Positions 1 through 6,818 are shown, counted from the first letter of the stretch. The stretch: DNA of 7,319 nt from an uncultured Rhodospirillaceae bacterium (GCA_913054205.1 CAJXJM010000125.1:1-7319), one strand, 5' to 3'. Translations and numbers: made by a program. Notes: generated by a model not told the origin, from the sequence alone.

Positions 1-188
1 GCCCTGTCGTTGCCAATACCAGCTTTAACGTCCGCGGCGAGCCAATCGTCTGCACACCGGAAGATGCATTTCGTTGTTTCATGGGCTGCGAGATGGAGGT
101 CCTGACAATCGGCAATCAAATCCTCTACAAAGAGGATCAGGACCCGGCTCTCAAAATCGATTACAAAGATGCGTTTGAGTTGGATTAG
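1..188 (+). CDS. Carbamoyltransferase (NodU/CmcH family), C-terminal fragment
   Basis: Only the last 61 codons are present, read from base 3 and ending in TAG at 186-188; the gene starts outside the window. The fragment contains NTSFNVRGEPIVCTPEDA, followed by a phenylalanine-rich turn and a short strand ending near LYKED. This is the hallmark of the C-terminal (YrdC-like/Carbam_trans_C) domain of carbamoyltransferases that move a carbamoyl group from carbamoyl phosphate to a hydroxyl of a sugar, antibiotic or secondary metabolite. The substrate cannot be told from this part. The gene is convergent with the flavin monooxygenase: its TAG overlaps that gene's TAA within the four bases at 185-188, so there is no space for a separate terminator. 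It points toward the catabolic cluster but on the other strand, so it is probably a different transcription unit. The family call is strong and the specificity is unknown. Confidence 0.8.
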   Translation, partial: PVVANTSFNVRGEPIVCTPEDAFRCFMGCEMEVLTIGNQILYKEDQDPALKIDYKDAFELD

Positions 189-1828
189 TTTCCCGTGACC
201 TGCGCCAAAATGCTTTCAGGATTATCCATTTCATTTCCCCGCCAGACAACGATCTGATCCGGACGGATGAGCACCAAATCAGCCTCATAAAGCGAGCGCA
301 GGTCCTCGTCGAATTGATCAAGAACAGTGAACGGGACACCGCGCGCTGTCGCCGCCCGCTCAAAGACCGAACTGTCGATACCGTCTTGAAGGCGCAGCAG
401 GGTAAATTCAAAGCCAAATTTATCATAGAGAGACGTCGCCTCATCGAGCCACACATGCGGCGCGCGGCCCCCTGGGCTAGCTGTCGGACTATATTCATTG
501 GCAACATCAGGCGGCAGTTCAACGCCATCTGAAACGATAATTGGTGAGTCATCATAACGATAGCCAAAGGTAATGCCGGGGATGTTAAATTCGGCGCGCA
601 CATGGGCTTCAAGATATTCCCCTGCGATTTTTCTGGCCGCTGTTCCGGCCTCGGTATTATCTTCCAAATCAGGTGCCACACTGAACCCACCAAGGGAATC
701 CGCAAATTTGCGGGCGAAAGACGTATTTCGAACACCATTCTGATGACGTTCAACGTGGTAGGTATCCAAAAGTTGCTTTCCGCCCCACCCTTTGAGAACA
801 GCCGCCAGTTTCCAACCCAAATTTACTGCGTCTTCAACAGCTGTATTGTAGCCAAGGCCGCCCGTTGGCGTGAACAGATGTGCTGCATCGCCGGCGATAA
901 ATATGTTTCCCTGATTAAATTTCTCCGCGACCAAGGCAAAACCCGCTGTCCAGGAATTCCGCGAAATGATTTCTATTTCGAAATCTGCGTCCATGGATTC
1001 AGCGAACATTGAGAGCGCCTTCGCTTCGTCGATCTCAAGATTTTCTTCGTCGGGCTTCAATTGAGTGTGATAGACAAATTCTGACTCGCCATCCAAGGCG
1101 ACTAAACAGCTTCGGCGATCTTGATTAAAAGCCCAATACATCCACGCCTTCTCACCAGACAATATTTCGTACATTTTCGGACAGCGAAAATAGGTCGCAT
1201 CCATCCTCCCGCCAAAAAACTCGCGGACCACTCCGGATTCGCCGGCATATTCAATACCTTGTGATTTACGGGTCAGGCTTCTAGGTCCATCGCAGCCGAC
1301 GAGATATCGTGCACGCACTTCTTTCTGCGTGCCATCCTGCTCGACCACCGCGCTGACAAAATCTCCCTGATCAGAGACCGATATCACCGGCGCGCTGAAA
1401 TTCAGATCAATACTGGGAAGTTTTTCAGCCTGCCTTCTCAGTATTTGCTCTACATACATTTGCGAGATGCGATGCGGCAGTTCTGCGGCACTCCAAGAGC
1501 CCGTCATCGTTTTGATAAGTTTTTTGGCTTCGCTTGAGGACGGTAATTTAAACCGCGCTAATTCATGTCCCGTATAGCGCGTGAAATAAGCGATGTCTGT
1601 CGGGTAATCAACCGGCAACCCACGATCTCGAATTTCATCAACAAATCCGAGACGCCTGAAATGCTCCATTGTGCGGGCTTGCGTCGCATTGGCTTGTGGA
1701 TCAGGTGACGTCCCTTCCCGATCACAATAAAGCACCGTCGAAATTCCGCGCTGTCCCAGCTCATTCGCCAGCATCAATCCGCAAGGACCACCCCCGACTA
1801 TGAGTACATCTGTATCAATTTTAGGCAT
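185..1828 (-). CDS. FAD-dependent aromatic monooxygenase (PheA/TfdB family)
   Basis: A complete 547-residue class A flavoprotein monooxygenase. This family uses NAD(P)H and O2 to hydroxylate phenolic or other aromatic rings in the cytoplasm. Visible motifs are the dinucleotide-binding GGGPCG at residues 12-17 in an N-terminal beta-alpha-beta fold, the conserved ART at 51-53, the CDGPRS (DG) motif at 179-184, and the GDAAH (GD) motif at 313-317. The FAD-contacting segment PTGGLGYNTAVEDAVNLGWK spans 321-340. The last ~100 residues (SPGGRAPH at 451-458, RPDQIVVWRG at 522-531) match the thioredoxin-like C-terminal domain of phenol hydroxylase/MhpA-type enzymes, and the length is normal for that group. 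The start at 1828 puts the Rossmann motif 12 residues in. The open frame continues upstream to an ATG at 1951, but that stretch covers the promoter and operator and has no family similarity. The ribosome site is weak (GGA at 1840-1842, 11 bases away). It is divergent from the thioesterase-molybdoenzyme operon and appears to share its operator. The ring substrate cannot be assigned. Confidence 0.92.
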   Translation of the reverse strand: MPKIDTDVLIVGGGPCGLMLANELGQRGISTVLYCDREGTSPDPQANATQARTMEHFRRLGFVDEIRDRGLPVDYPTDIAYFTRYTGHELARFKLPSSSEAKKLIKTMTGSWSAAELPHRISQMYVEQILRRQAEKLPSIDLNFSAPVISVSDQGDFVSAVVEQDGTQKEVRARYLVGCDGPRSLTRKSQGIEYAGESGVVREFFGGRMDATYFRCPKMYEILSGEKAWMYWAFNQDRRSCLVALDGESEFVYHTQLKPDEENLEIDEAKALSMFAESMDADFEIEIISRNSWTAGFALVAEKFNQGNIFIAGDAAHLFTPTGGLGYNTAVEDAVNLGWKLAAVLKGWGGKQLLDTYHVERHQNGVRNTSFARKFADSLGGFSVAPDLEDNTEAGTAARKIAGEYLEAHVRAEFNIPGITFGYRYDDSPIIVSDGVELPPDVANEYSPTASPGGRAPHVWLDEATSLYDKFGFEFTLLRLQDGIDSSVFERAATARGVPFTVLDQFDEDLRSLYEADLVLIRPDQIVVWRGNEMDNPESILAQVTGN

Positions 1829-1871
1829 CAAATTTTGTATCCAACTTTCTTCGATTGAATTAAACCAGATT

Positions 1872-1898
1872 AGTATATCGCCATGTGGAAATAAGCAA
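1872..1898 (-). promoter_or_regulatory. Candidate promoter for the monooxygenase
   Basis: Read on the minus strand there is TTGCTT (plus-strand 1893-1898) and TATACT (plus-strand 1872-1877). These resemble -35 and -10 boxes, with a good -10 (5 of 6) but a short 15-base spacer. The predicted start of transcription near 1865 would leave a leader of roughly 35-40 bases before the ATG at 1828. The -35-like box ends three bases from the palindrome at 1902-1918. The short spacer would suit a promoter that needs an activator. This was judged by eye from consensus only. Confidence 0.45.
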
Positions 1899-1901
1899 TA
1901 T

Positions 1902-1918
1902 TGTTCGGTAATCGAACA
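1902..1918. promoter_or_regulatory. 17-bp palindromic operator, IclR-family-like
   Basis: A perfect inverted repeat: TGTTCG, then GTAAT, then CGAACA. The inner 15 bases (1903-1917) agree at 13 positions with the PcaR site of Pseudomonas putida as I remember it (GTTCGATAATCGCAC). PcaR is an IclR-family regulator of protocatechuate catabolism. The palindrome lies between the two divergent -35-like boxes, 3 bases from one and 5 from the other, as expected for an activator or dual regulator serving both genes. No regulator gene is in the window. The symmetry is seen directly; assigning it to the IclR family is inference, and a MarR or LysR-type regulator is also possible. Confidence 0.6.
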
Positions 1919-1923
1919 TTTAA

Positions 1924-1952
1924 TTGACCGCCTATTGCTGGTACAGTACAAA
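1924..1952 (+). promoter_or_regulatory. Candidate promoter for the thioesterase-molybdoenzyme operon
   Basis: TTGACC at 1924-1929 (5 of 6 to the sigma-70 -35 box) is followed after exactly 17 bases by TACAAA at 1947-1952 (4 of 6 to the -10 box). Transcription would start near 1959, about 15 bases before the ATG at 1974 and just before the ribosome site AGGGAG at 1961-1966, so the leader is very short. The weak -10 and the palindrome directly upstream of the -35 suggest activator dependence. Confidence 0.5.
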
Positions 1953-1973
1953 CGCGGGATAGGGAGTTAAAAT

Positions 1974-2381
1974 ATGAAAGATAGTTTGGTCGCAGGTTTA
2001 TCAACCACCGCGAAAATTGAAATTGACCGGGAACGCACCATCGCTTTTATGGGTGATGAAGGGCGCGTTTACGCAACGCCTTCCATGGTACTCGATATTG
2101 AATACACCGCCCGTAATTGGCTGATGGAATATTTGGATGAGGGTGAAGATACAGTTGGCACGCACGTCTCAGTAGATCACCTTGCAGCAACAGTCGAAGG
2201 CGATAGCATTGAAGTCACCATTACTGTGACCGAAGTGAATGGCCGCGCAATTACAATGTCGGCGCAGATTAAGGATTCACTGGAAGAAGTCGGCAAAGGC
2301 GTCCACAATCGTTTTGTCGTTGATAAGGCGAAAACCTTCGAGCGGCTTGAAGCCAAGCGCGCTAAAATCGAAACTCTTTAA
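1974..2381 (+). CDS. FlK-like hotdog-fold acyl-CoA thioesterase
   Basis: A 135-residue cytoplasmic protein of the single hotdog-domain thioesterase group typified by fluoroacetyl-CoA thioesterase FlK of Streptomyces cattleya; it should hydrolyse an acyl-CoA to acid plus CoA. Aligned by eye to FlK from memory, the catalytic residues Thr42, Glu50, His76 and the substrate-site Arg120 correspond to T35, E43, H69 and R113 here, with all internal spacings kept. Other shared stretches are MKD at the start, GTH at 62-64, HLAAT at 69-73 and EVGKGVHNR at 105-113. The segment just before T35 is about seven residues shorter than in FlK, and that segment carries FlK's lid phenylalanines. The C-terminus is a basic, helix-prone tail. 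The start has a good ribosome site (AGGGAG, 7 bases away). It is the first gene of the operon, 18 bases before the molybdoenzyme, which points to a CoA-ester substrate in the pathway. Physiological substrate unknown. Confidence 0.82.
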   Translation: MKDSLVAGLSTTAKIEIDRERTIAFMGDEGRVYATPSMVLDIEYTARNWLMEYLDEGEDTVGTHVSVDHLAATVEGDSIEVTITVTEVNGRAITMSAQIKDSLEEVGKGVHNRFVVDKAKTFERLEAKRAKIETL

Positions 2382-2385
2382 AGAG
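2374..2385. repeat. 12-bp palindrome across the thioesterase stop codon
   Basis: CTCTTTAAAGAG is perfectly self-complementary. It contains the TAA stop of the thioesterase (2379-2381) and the first bases of the purine-rich ribosome site (AAGAGGAAAG, 2381-2390) for the molybdoenzyme. The GAGG core is 13 bases from the ATG at 2400, somewhat far. It may be chance, as no loop separates the arms and a stable RNA hairpin is unlikely. Confidence 0.4.
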
Positions 2386-2399
2386 GAAAGATCATCCAA

Positions 2400-5177
2400 A
2401 TGGATCAATCCACCAAAAAACCCAATAAAAAATCAGTCGCCACGTTCTGCTATCAATGTGTCGCAGGTCCCGATCTCATGAAGGTTGAAGTCGAGGACGG
2501 GATCGCGGTCCGAATGGAATCGAATTACGATATCCAAGATGAACATCCAGGTGGAGGACGCGTCTGCGTCAAGGCCTATGGATTGATCCAAAAAACCTAT
2601 AGCCCGCACCGCATCAAGCAACCGATGAAACGGACAAACCCAAAAAAAGGCCGCGACGAAGATCCGGGCTTTGTACCGATCTCCTGGGATGAGGCGCTCG
2701 ATACAGTTGCAGGTAAATTAAAAGGTATATTGGACACAGGATTGGTGGATGAGTCTGGCTTCCCGCGCGTCGCGGCAAGTTTTGGCGGCGGCGGCACACC
2801 AACCCAATACATGGGTACCTTTCCGGCGCTCCTTGCTGCCATTGGAAAAATTGATATGGGCTTTGGGTCTGGCCAAGGCGTAAAGTGTTATCACTCGGAG
2901 CATTTGTATGGCGAGCTTTGGCACCGCGCCTTCATCGTTGCGGTCGATAGCCCGCTGGTGAATTATATTTTGTCCTGTGGCCATAATGGTGATGCGGCGG
3001 CGGGTGTTGCGGGTATCTGGCGTCATGCAGATGCGCGCGTGCGCGGCATGAAACGCGTCCAGGTCGAGCCGCATCAATCCGTGACAGGAGGCGTGGCGGC
3101 TGAGTGGATTCCCATCAAACCTCAGACAGATGCGGCTTTTCTGTATGCTGTTATCCACCGTATTCTAATTGAGCGCGATTGGCGTGAAGTCTGTGATGTC
3201 GAACGTCTTGAGCAGGACAGCAACTCGCCCTATCTCATTGGCCCCAATGGCTATTGGATGCGCGATCTAGAAACCCGCAAGCCACTGATTTTTGATCTTT
3301 CCGACAATACCGCCAAGCCATTCGACAGTGAGATCAAACAACCGGCGATGGAGGGTAGCTGCACGTGCTCTGGTATCGAAATTGGCGCGGATGAAGATGA
3401 ATGGATCCACGACAACATAGAGGTCACAACTTCCTTCCAGCAATTGATTGATCACATGAAGCAATACACGCCCGAGTGGGCCGAAGGCGAAAGTGATGTG
3501 CCGGCTGAGCGTATTCGATCCGTTGGCGATGAATTTCTTGCCAATGCCTGTGTTGGTCAGACGATTGAAGTCGAAGGCGAAGAAATGCCTTATCGACCGG
3601 TCGCCGTATTACTCGGTAAATCAGTGAATAATGGCTGGGGCGGTTATCATTGTTGCTGGGCGCGCACGCTTCTTCTGACACTTGTCGGCGCCCTCGAAGT
3701 GCCGGGCGGCATGGTTGGGTCGAACGTGAAGCTCAATCGCCCTGCCGATGATCGCCAGAAATCGGCTGTCGGTGGCCCGGATGGTTTCATGGAATACCCG
3801 TTTAACGAAACCACAAAGGACGGATGGCAGAAAAACCCCAGCATCCGAAATGGCTATCAAACGCTGGTGCCATTGGCGGCTAATTCTGCGTGGTCACCGG
3901 CCTTGGGTCCTGCGCACCTACCGTGGCTGTTTCAAAAGAAAGCCCCGGCCAATTGGCCAAAGCCGACAAAACCCGACATTTGGTTTTGCTATCGAACCAA
4001 TCCGGTTATTTCGTCTTGGAATGCCCCCGAAGTCGGTGAACGCGTCGCGGAATTTCCATTTATTTGCGCCTTCGCCTACACGATGGACGAAACCAATCAC
4101 TTCGCCGATATATTGTTACCTGAAGCGACGGATTTAGAAAGCACGCAGCTCATTCAAATTGGCAGTGCCAAGTTTGTCGAGCAGCTTTGGGCGCATCAAG
4201 GTTGGGCCATTCGCCAACCAGCTTGTGAGAAAACCGTTGATTATATGGACATGACGGATATCGCAACAGAGTTGGCTGCGCGCGCAGGACTTCTTGAGCC
4301 ATATAACGCGGCGATTAATCGGGGTGCTGGTGGCCAACGCCTGAAAACAGATGATTTCGATTACGGACTGTCCGAAAGTGAAAAGCATTCAGTGGACGAT
4401 ATCTGGAATGCGACCGCAAAGGCAGCGAGCCATAAATTGTCGGATGGCGAAGAAGTGCATGACCTCGATTGGTTTAAAGAAAACGGCTACATGCTCAAAC
4501 CGTATTCAACCAAAAAATGGTATCTCTACCCTCATCTCAAAAAGAACAAAATTCGATTTGAGATGCCGTATCAGGAACGAATATTGCGCCATGGCACACA
4601 GCTTGCCCGCCGCTTGCACGAGACTGGTATCGAATGGTGGGACAAGCAGCTTGAAGAATACCAGGCGCTCCCAAAATATGAGCCCTTCCCAGATATATGG
4701 GAAGACCATATTAGGGAAGAAGGCGGTGATCCTGAAGACTATCCATTCTGGGCGCTGACATCCCGTAGCATGCAGTATTCATGGGGCCTTAATGTCGGCA
4801 TTCCGTTGATCAATGAAGTTGCCCAAAACGTTACCGGCCACAAAGGGGTTTTGATTAACCGCGGCAAGGCCAAGGAAATGGGGCTTGCGGAAGGTGATCC
4901 TGTGGTGATCGAATCCGTTACCGGTATCACCAAAGGGTATGCGGTCCTGCGCGAAGGCGTTCGCCCGGATACTCTCGTTTTGATTGGCCAATTCGATCAT
5001 TGGAAAACGCCTTTTGCCAAAGACCTCAATTTACCGAGTTTAAACTCGCTCACGTCACTATCATTGTCGCTTACAGATTCCACCGGCAGTGGCTCAGATA
5101 TCGCGCGGGTGAAAATTTCCAAAGGCGATGGTCCCAAACGATCCGAACAAAGAATTGAAAGTGCTGCTCCCGCATGA
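2400..5177 (+). CDS. Molybdopterin oxidoreductase, PadB-like catalytic subunit
   Basis: A 925-residue catalytic subunit of the DMSO reductase superfamily, binding Mo (or W) through two pyranopterin guanine dinucleotides. In order: an N-terminal Fe-S segment with C17, C20 and C56; the PMKRTNPKKGRDEDPGF signature at 75-91, typical of the superfamily; SWDEAL at 95-100; a dinucleotide-binding region LSCGHNGD at 191-198 through KPQTDAAF at 240-247; and a second core region, GGYHCCWARTLLLTLVGALE at 414-433, followed by VPGGMVGSN. The C-terminal beta-barrel cofactor domain runs from about 783 to 907. By position C163 is a possible Mo ligand, but this is uncertain. The closest group I recognise is phenylacetyl-CoA:acceptor oxidoreductase PadB (oxidation of phenylacetyl-CoA to phenylglyoxylate). 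The pyrogallol transhydroxylase/resorcinol hydroxylase branch is the main alternative. There is no twin-arginine signal, so it should act in the cytoplasm. It overlaps the next gene by ATGA and forms a complex with that protein. Superfamily certain; substrate not. Confidence 0.93.
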   Translation: MDQSTKKPNKKSVATFCYQCVAGPDLMKVEVEDGIAVRMESNYDIQDEHPGGGRVCVKAYGLIQKTYSPHRIKQPMKRTNPKKGRDEDPGFVPISWDEALDTVAGKLKGILDTGLVDESGFPRVAASFGGGGTPTQYMGTFPALLAAIGKIDMGFGSGQGVKCYHSEHLYGELWHRAFIVAVDSPLVNYILSCGHNGDAAAGVAGIWRHADARVRGMKRVQVEPHQSVTGGVAAEWIPIKPQTDAAFLYAVIHRILIERDWREVCDVERLEQDSNSPYLIGPNGYWMRDLETRKPLIFDLSDNTAKPFDSEIKQPAMEGSCTCSGIEIGADEDEWIHDNIEVTTSFQQLIDHMKQYTPEWAEGESDVPAERIRSVGDEFLANACVGQTIEVEGEEMPYRPVAVLLGKSVNNGWGGYHCCWARTLLLTLVGALEVPGGMVGSNVKLNRPADDRQKSAVGGPDGFMEYPFNETTKDGWQKNPSIRNGYQTLVPLAANSAWSPALGPAHLPWLFQKKAPANWPKPTKPDIWFCYRTNPVISSWNAPEVGERVAEFPFICAFAYTMDETNHFADILLPEATDLESTQLIQIGSAKFVEQLWAHQGWAIRQPACEKTVDYMDMTDIATELAARAGLLEPYNAAINRGAGGQRLKTDDFDYGLSESEKHSVDDIWNATAKAASHKLSDGEEVHDLDWFKENGYMLKPYSTKKWYLYPHLKKNKIRFEMPYQERILRHGTQLARRLHETGIEWWDKQLEEYQALPKYEPFPDIWEDHIREEGGDPEDYPFWALTSRSMQYSWGLNVGIPLINEVAQNVTGHKGVLINRGKAKEMGLAEGDPVVIESVTGITKGYAVLREGVRPDTLVLIGQFDHWKTPFAKDLNLPSLNSLTSLSLSLTDSTGSGSDIARVKISKGDGPKRSEQRIESAAPA

Positions 5178-6772
5178 ATGAAATATCACATAGACGTTGG
5201 GGCATGACCATCGACGTAAACCGGTGTGTCGGCTGTCAGACCTGCACGACTGCTTGCAAACACGAAAATGACACCGTGCCCGGCGTGCAATGGCGTAAAG
5301 TACTCGACGTCGAAACAGGCAAATACCCAGATGTTGAACGCCTGTTCATGGTTGTCGGGTGCCAGCATTGCGCCGAGCCGTCCTGCGTACCGGTATGCCC
5401 AACCGGTGCCACCAAGCAACGCGAAGACGGTCTGGTTACGATGGATTACGATCTTTGCATCGGCTGTGGCTCCTGCGCCGTCGCCTGCCCCTATCAGGCC
5501 CGGACCATTGTTCATGACAAAGAATTTTATTTCGGCGAAGAAACCGTTCAAGAGAAAAAAGTAGCCCATGAAGACCGCTTCGGCGTTGCTCAGAAATGTA
5601 CGTTCTGTATCGATCGGGTAGACGACGGTCTTGAGGCAGGTTTGGAACCGGGTGTTGATCCGCTGGCAACACCAGCTTGCGCGTCTTCCTGTATTTCCCA
5701 AGCAATTAAATTCGGCGATTTCAACGATCCCGAAAGCGAAGTTTCAAAACTTGTCGCGGATCGTGACTATTTTCAAATGCATGAAGAATTGGGCAATGAC
5801 CCTCAAATTAAGTATTTGATCGAAACCCCGGCTGTTCCAAGCCGTGATCCGGTCGAAGATGAATTGGACGATGAAGCCTTGTCTGATTTGGAAAACCCAT
5901 TGGTCGGTCAGCGCCAAACATTTTGGGACATGCGCGCCGCGATGAACTTTATTATGGGTGGATTGGGCTCCGGTACCGTCGTGATGGCCTACTTCCTAAG
6001 TCTGTTTGTGGGCTTCGAAGATCAGGCATTGGTCAATATCAACATCGGCGCCGGTGGTATCATGGCCGTAGGGCTTTTCTTTGTGTGGCTAAAAATTGGC
6101 CGCAAGTTACGCGCGCCATTTGCAATTTTGCGGCCTCAAACCTCTTGGATGTCGCGCGAAATTTATGCGGTCGGCGTATTTTATCTCGGCGTTGCAGCGG
6201 ATTTCTGGAGCCCCAGCCCGATCTTCCATGGCGTGGCGGCATTGGGCGCAGCGGCTTTCCTCTATTGCCAAGGTCGCATTCTGCATTCTGGAAAAGGCAT
6301 TCCAACCTGGCGGGTTGCGCAAATGCCGATGATGCTGGTCGCCACTGGTTTGTTAGAAGGCATAGCTCTGCTCACTTTGATTTTCTCCCAATGGGGCGAT
6401 CAGTTGCCCTCCTTCGCTCCGATCCCGCCCTTGGCAATCTTGCTGATCCTGTTCAACGTCTATTTGTGGCGGCGCTATGTCAGCAATGCCAAAGAGTGGG
6501 GAATCGGCCCGATCGACCGGCGCATCCTCGGTGTGATTACACCAAAGCTCCATGTTATCGCGCACATCGTGCCTTTGGTCCTGTTTGGCACGTTATTGTT
6601 CAACAGCGACGCCCCGGTGTGGGTCGCTGACATTGGCGGATTTTTAGTCATCGCCGGTGGCGTGCTTTGGAAAGCGATCGTGATAACGCGTGCCTGCCAT
6701 CAACAGGGCTTTGCACTGGCTAAAATGCCCCAACGCGGTTCCGGCAAATTCGCAGCGCCGCTCAGTGTTTAA
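5174..6772 (+). CDS. Fused [4Fe-4S] ferredoxin subunit and DmsC/NrfD-type membrane anchor
   Basis: A 532-residue fusion of two subunits that are usually separate. Residues 1-180 are a DmsB/PsrB-type electron-transfer protein with 16 cysteines for four [4Fe-4S] clusters: C18-C21-C24-C28, C63-C66-C71-C75, C95-C98-C101-C105 and C142-C145-C169-C173. A linker follows, strongly acidic at 225-240 (9 of 16 residues are D or E). Residues ~256-505 hold about eight hydrophobic helices (near 256-281, 289-309, 330-347, 351-370, 384-405, 416-435, 459-477 and 483-505), as in the DmsC family of quinone-reactive anchors. The tail TRACHQQGFALAKMP (505-519) is also DmsC-like. It should carry electrons from the molybdoenzyme to (or from) the quinone pool. 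The start at 5174 lies in an ATGA overlap with the preceding stop and has no strong ribosome site, so translation is probably coupled. M11 is a poorer start because RWGM at 8-11 is conserved in this family. It corresponds to PadC plus PadD in one chain. No Tat signal is present. Confidence 0.92.
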   Translation: MNEISHRRWGMTIDVNRCVGCQTCTTACKHENDTVPGVQWRKVLDVETGKYPDVERLFMVVGCQHCAEPSCVPVCPTGATKQREDGLVTMDYDLCIGCGSCAVACPYQARTIVHDKEFYFGEETVQEKKVAHEDRFGVAQKCTFCIDRVDDGLEAGLEPGVDPLATPACASSCISQAIKFGDFNDPESEVSKLVADRDYFQMHEELGNDPQIKYLIETPAVPSRDPVEDELDDEALSDLENPLVGQRQTFWDMRAAMNFIMGGLGSGTVVMAYFLSLFVGFEDQALVNINIGAGGIMAVGLFFVWLKIGRKLRAPFAILRPQTSWMSREIYAVGVFYLGVAADFWSPSPIFHGVAALGAAAFLYCQGRILHSGKGIPTWRVAQMPMMLVATGLLEGIALLTLIFSQWGDQLPSFAPIPPLAILLILFNVYLWRRYVSNAKEWGIGPIDRRILGVITPKLHVIAHIVPLVLFGTLLFNSDAPVWVADIGGFLVIAGGVLWKAIVITRACHQQGFALAKMPQRGSGKFAAPLSV

Positions 6773-6818
6773 GTAGAAATTTCACGAGCAATTTTTCAAG
6801 TCTCAATGTGAAAGCTCC

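Noticed and set aside
602..1012. 136-codon plus-strand open frame opposite the monooxygenase
   Set aside because: It is antisense to conserved GD-motif sequence, and its translation looks like a codon shadow.
1829..1951. N-terminal extension of the monooxygenase to the ATG at 1951 (41 extra residues)
   Set aside because: The extension is not like the family, would put the FAD motif more than 50 residues in, and covers the palindrome and both candidate promoters. The ATG at 1828 gives the normal N-terminus.
1974..2381. Naming the thioesterase a fluoroacetate-resistance gene
   Set aside because: The catalytic residues match FlK, but the lid is missing and nothing nearby concerns organofluorine; family similarity alone does not give that role.
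2718..3158. 146-codon minus-strand open frame opposite the molybdoenzyme
   Set aside because: It is antisense to conserved cofactor-binding sequence, with no start signal.
2400..5177. Calling the molybdoenzyme a DMSO, nitrate or arsenate reductase
   Set aside because: It lacks a Tat signal and the four-cysteine N-terminus, and the sequence is nearer the PadB-like group; the operon includes a CoA thioesterase, which does not fit those roles.
5186..5701. 171-codon minus-strand open frame opposite the cluster-binding domain
   Set aside because: It is antisense to a region with 16 correctly spaced cysteines; it has no ribosome site or known motif.
5923..6630. 235-codon open frame on the + strand inside the fused FeS/anchor gene
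   Set aside because: It is the +1 frame of a gene with clear DmsC-type helices. The translation is rich in Arg, Trp and Cys with no recognisable domain.
6780..6813. TTTCAC/GTGAAA inverted pair as an operon terminator
   Set aside because: The stem is only six bases with a 22-base loop, and no T-run follows the second arm.
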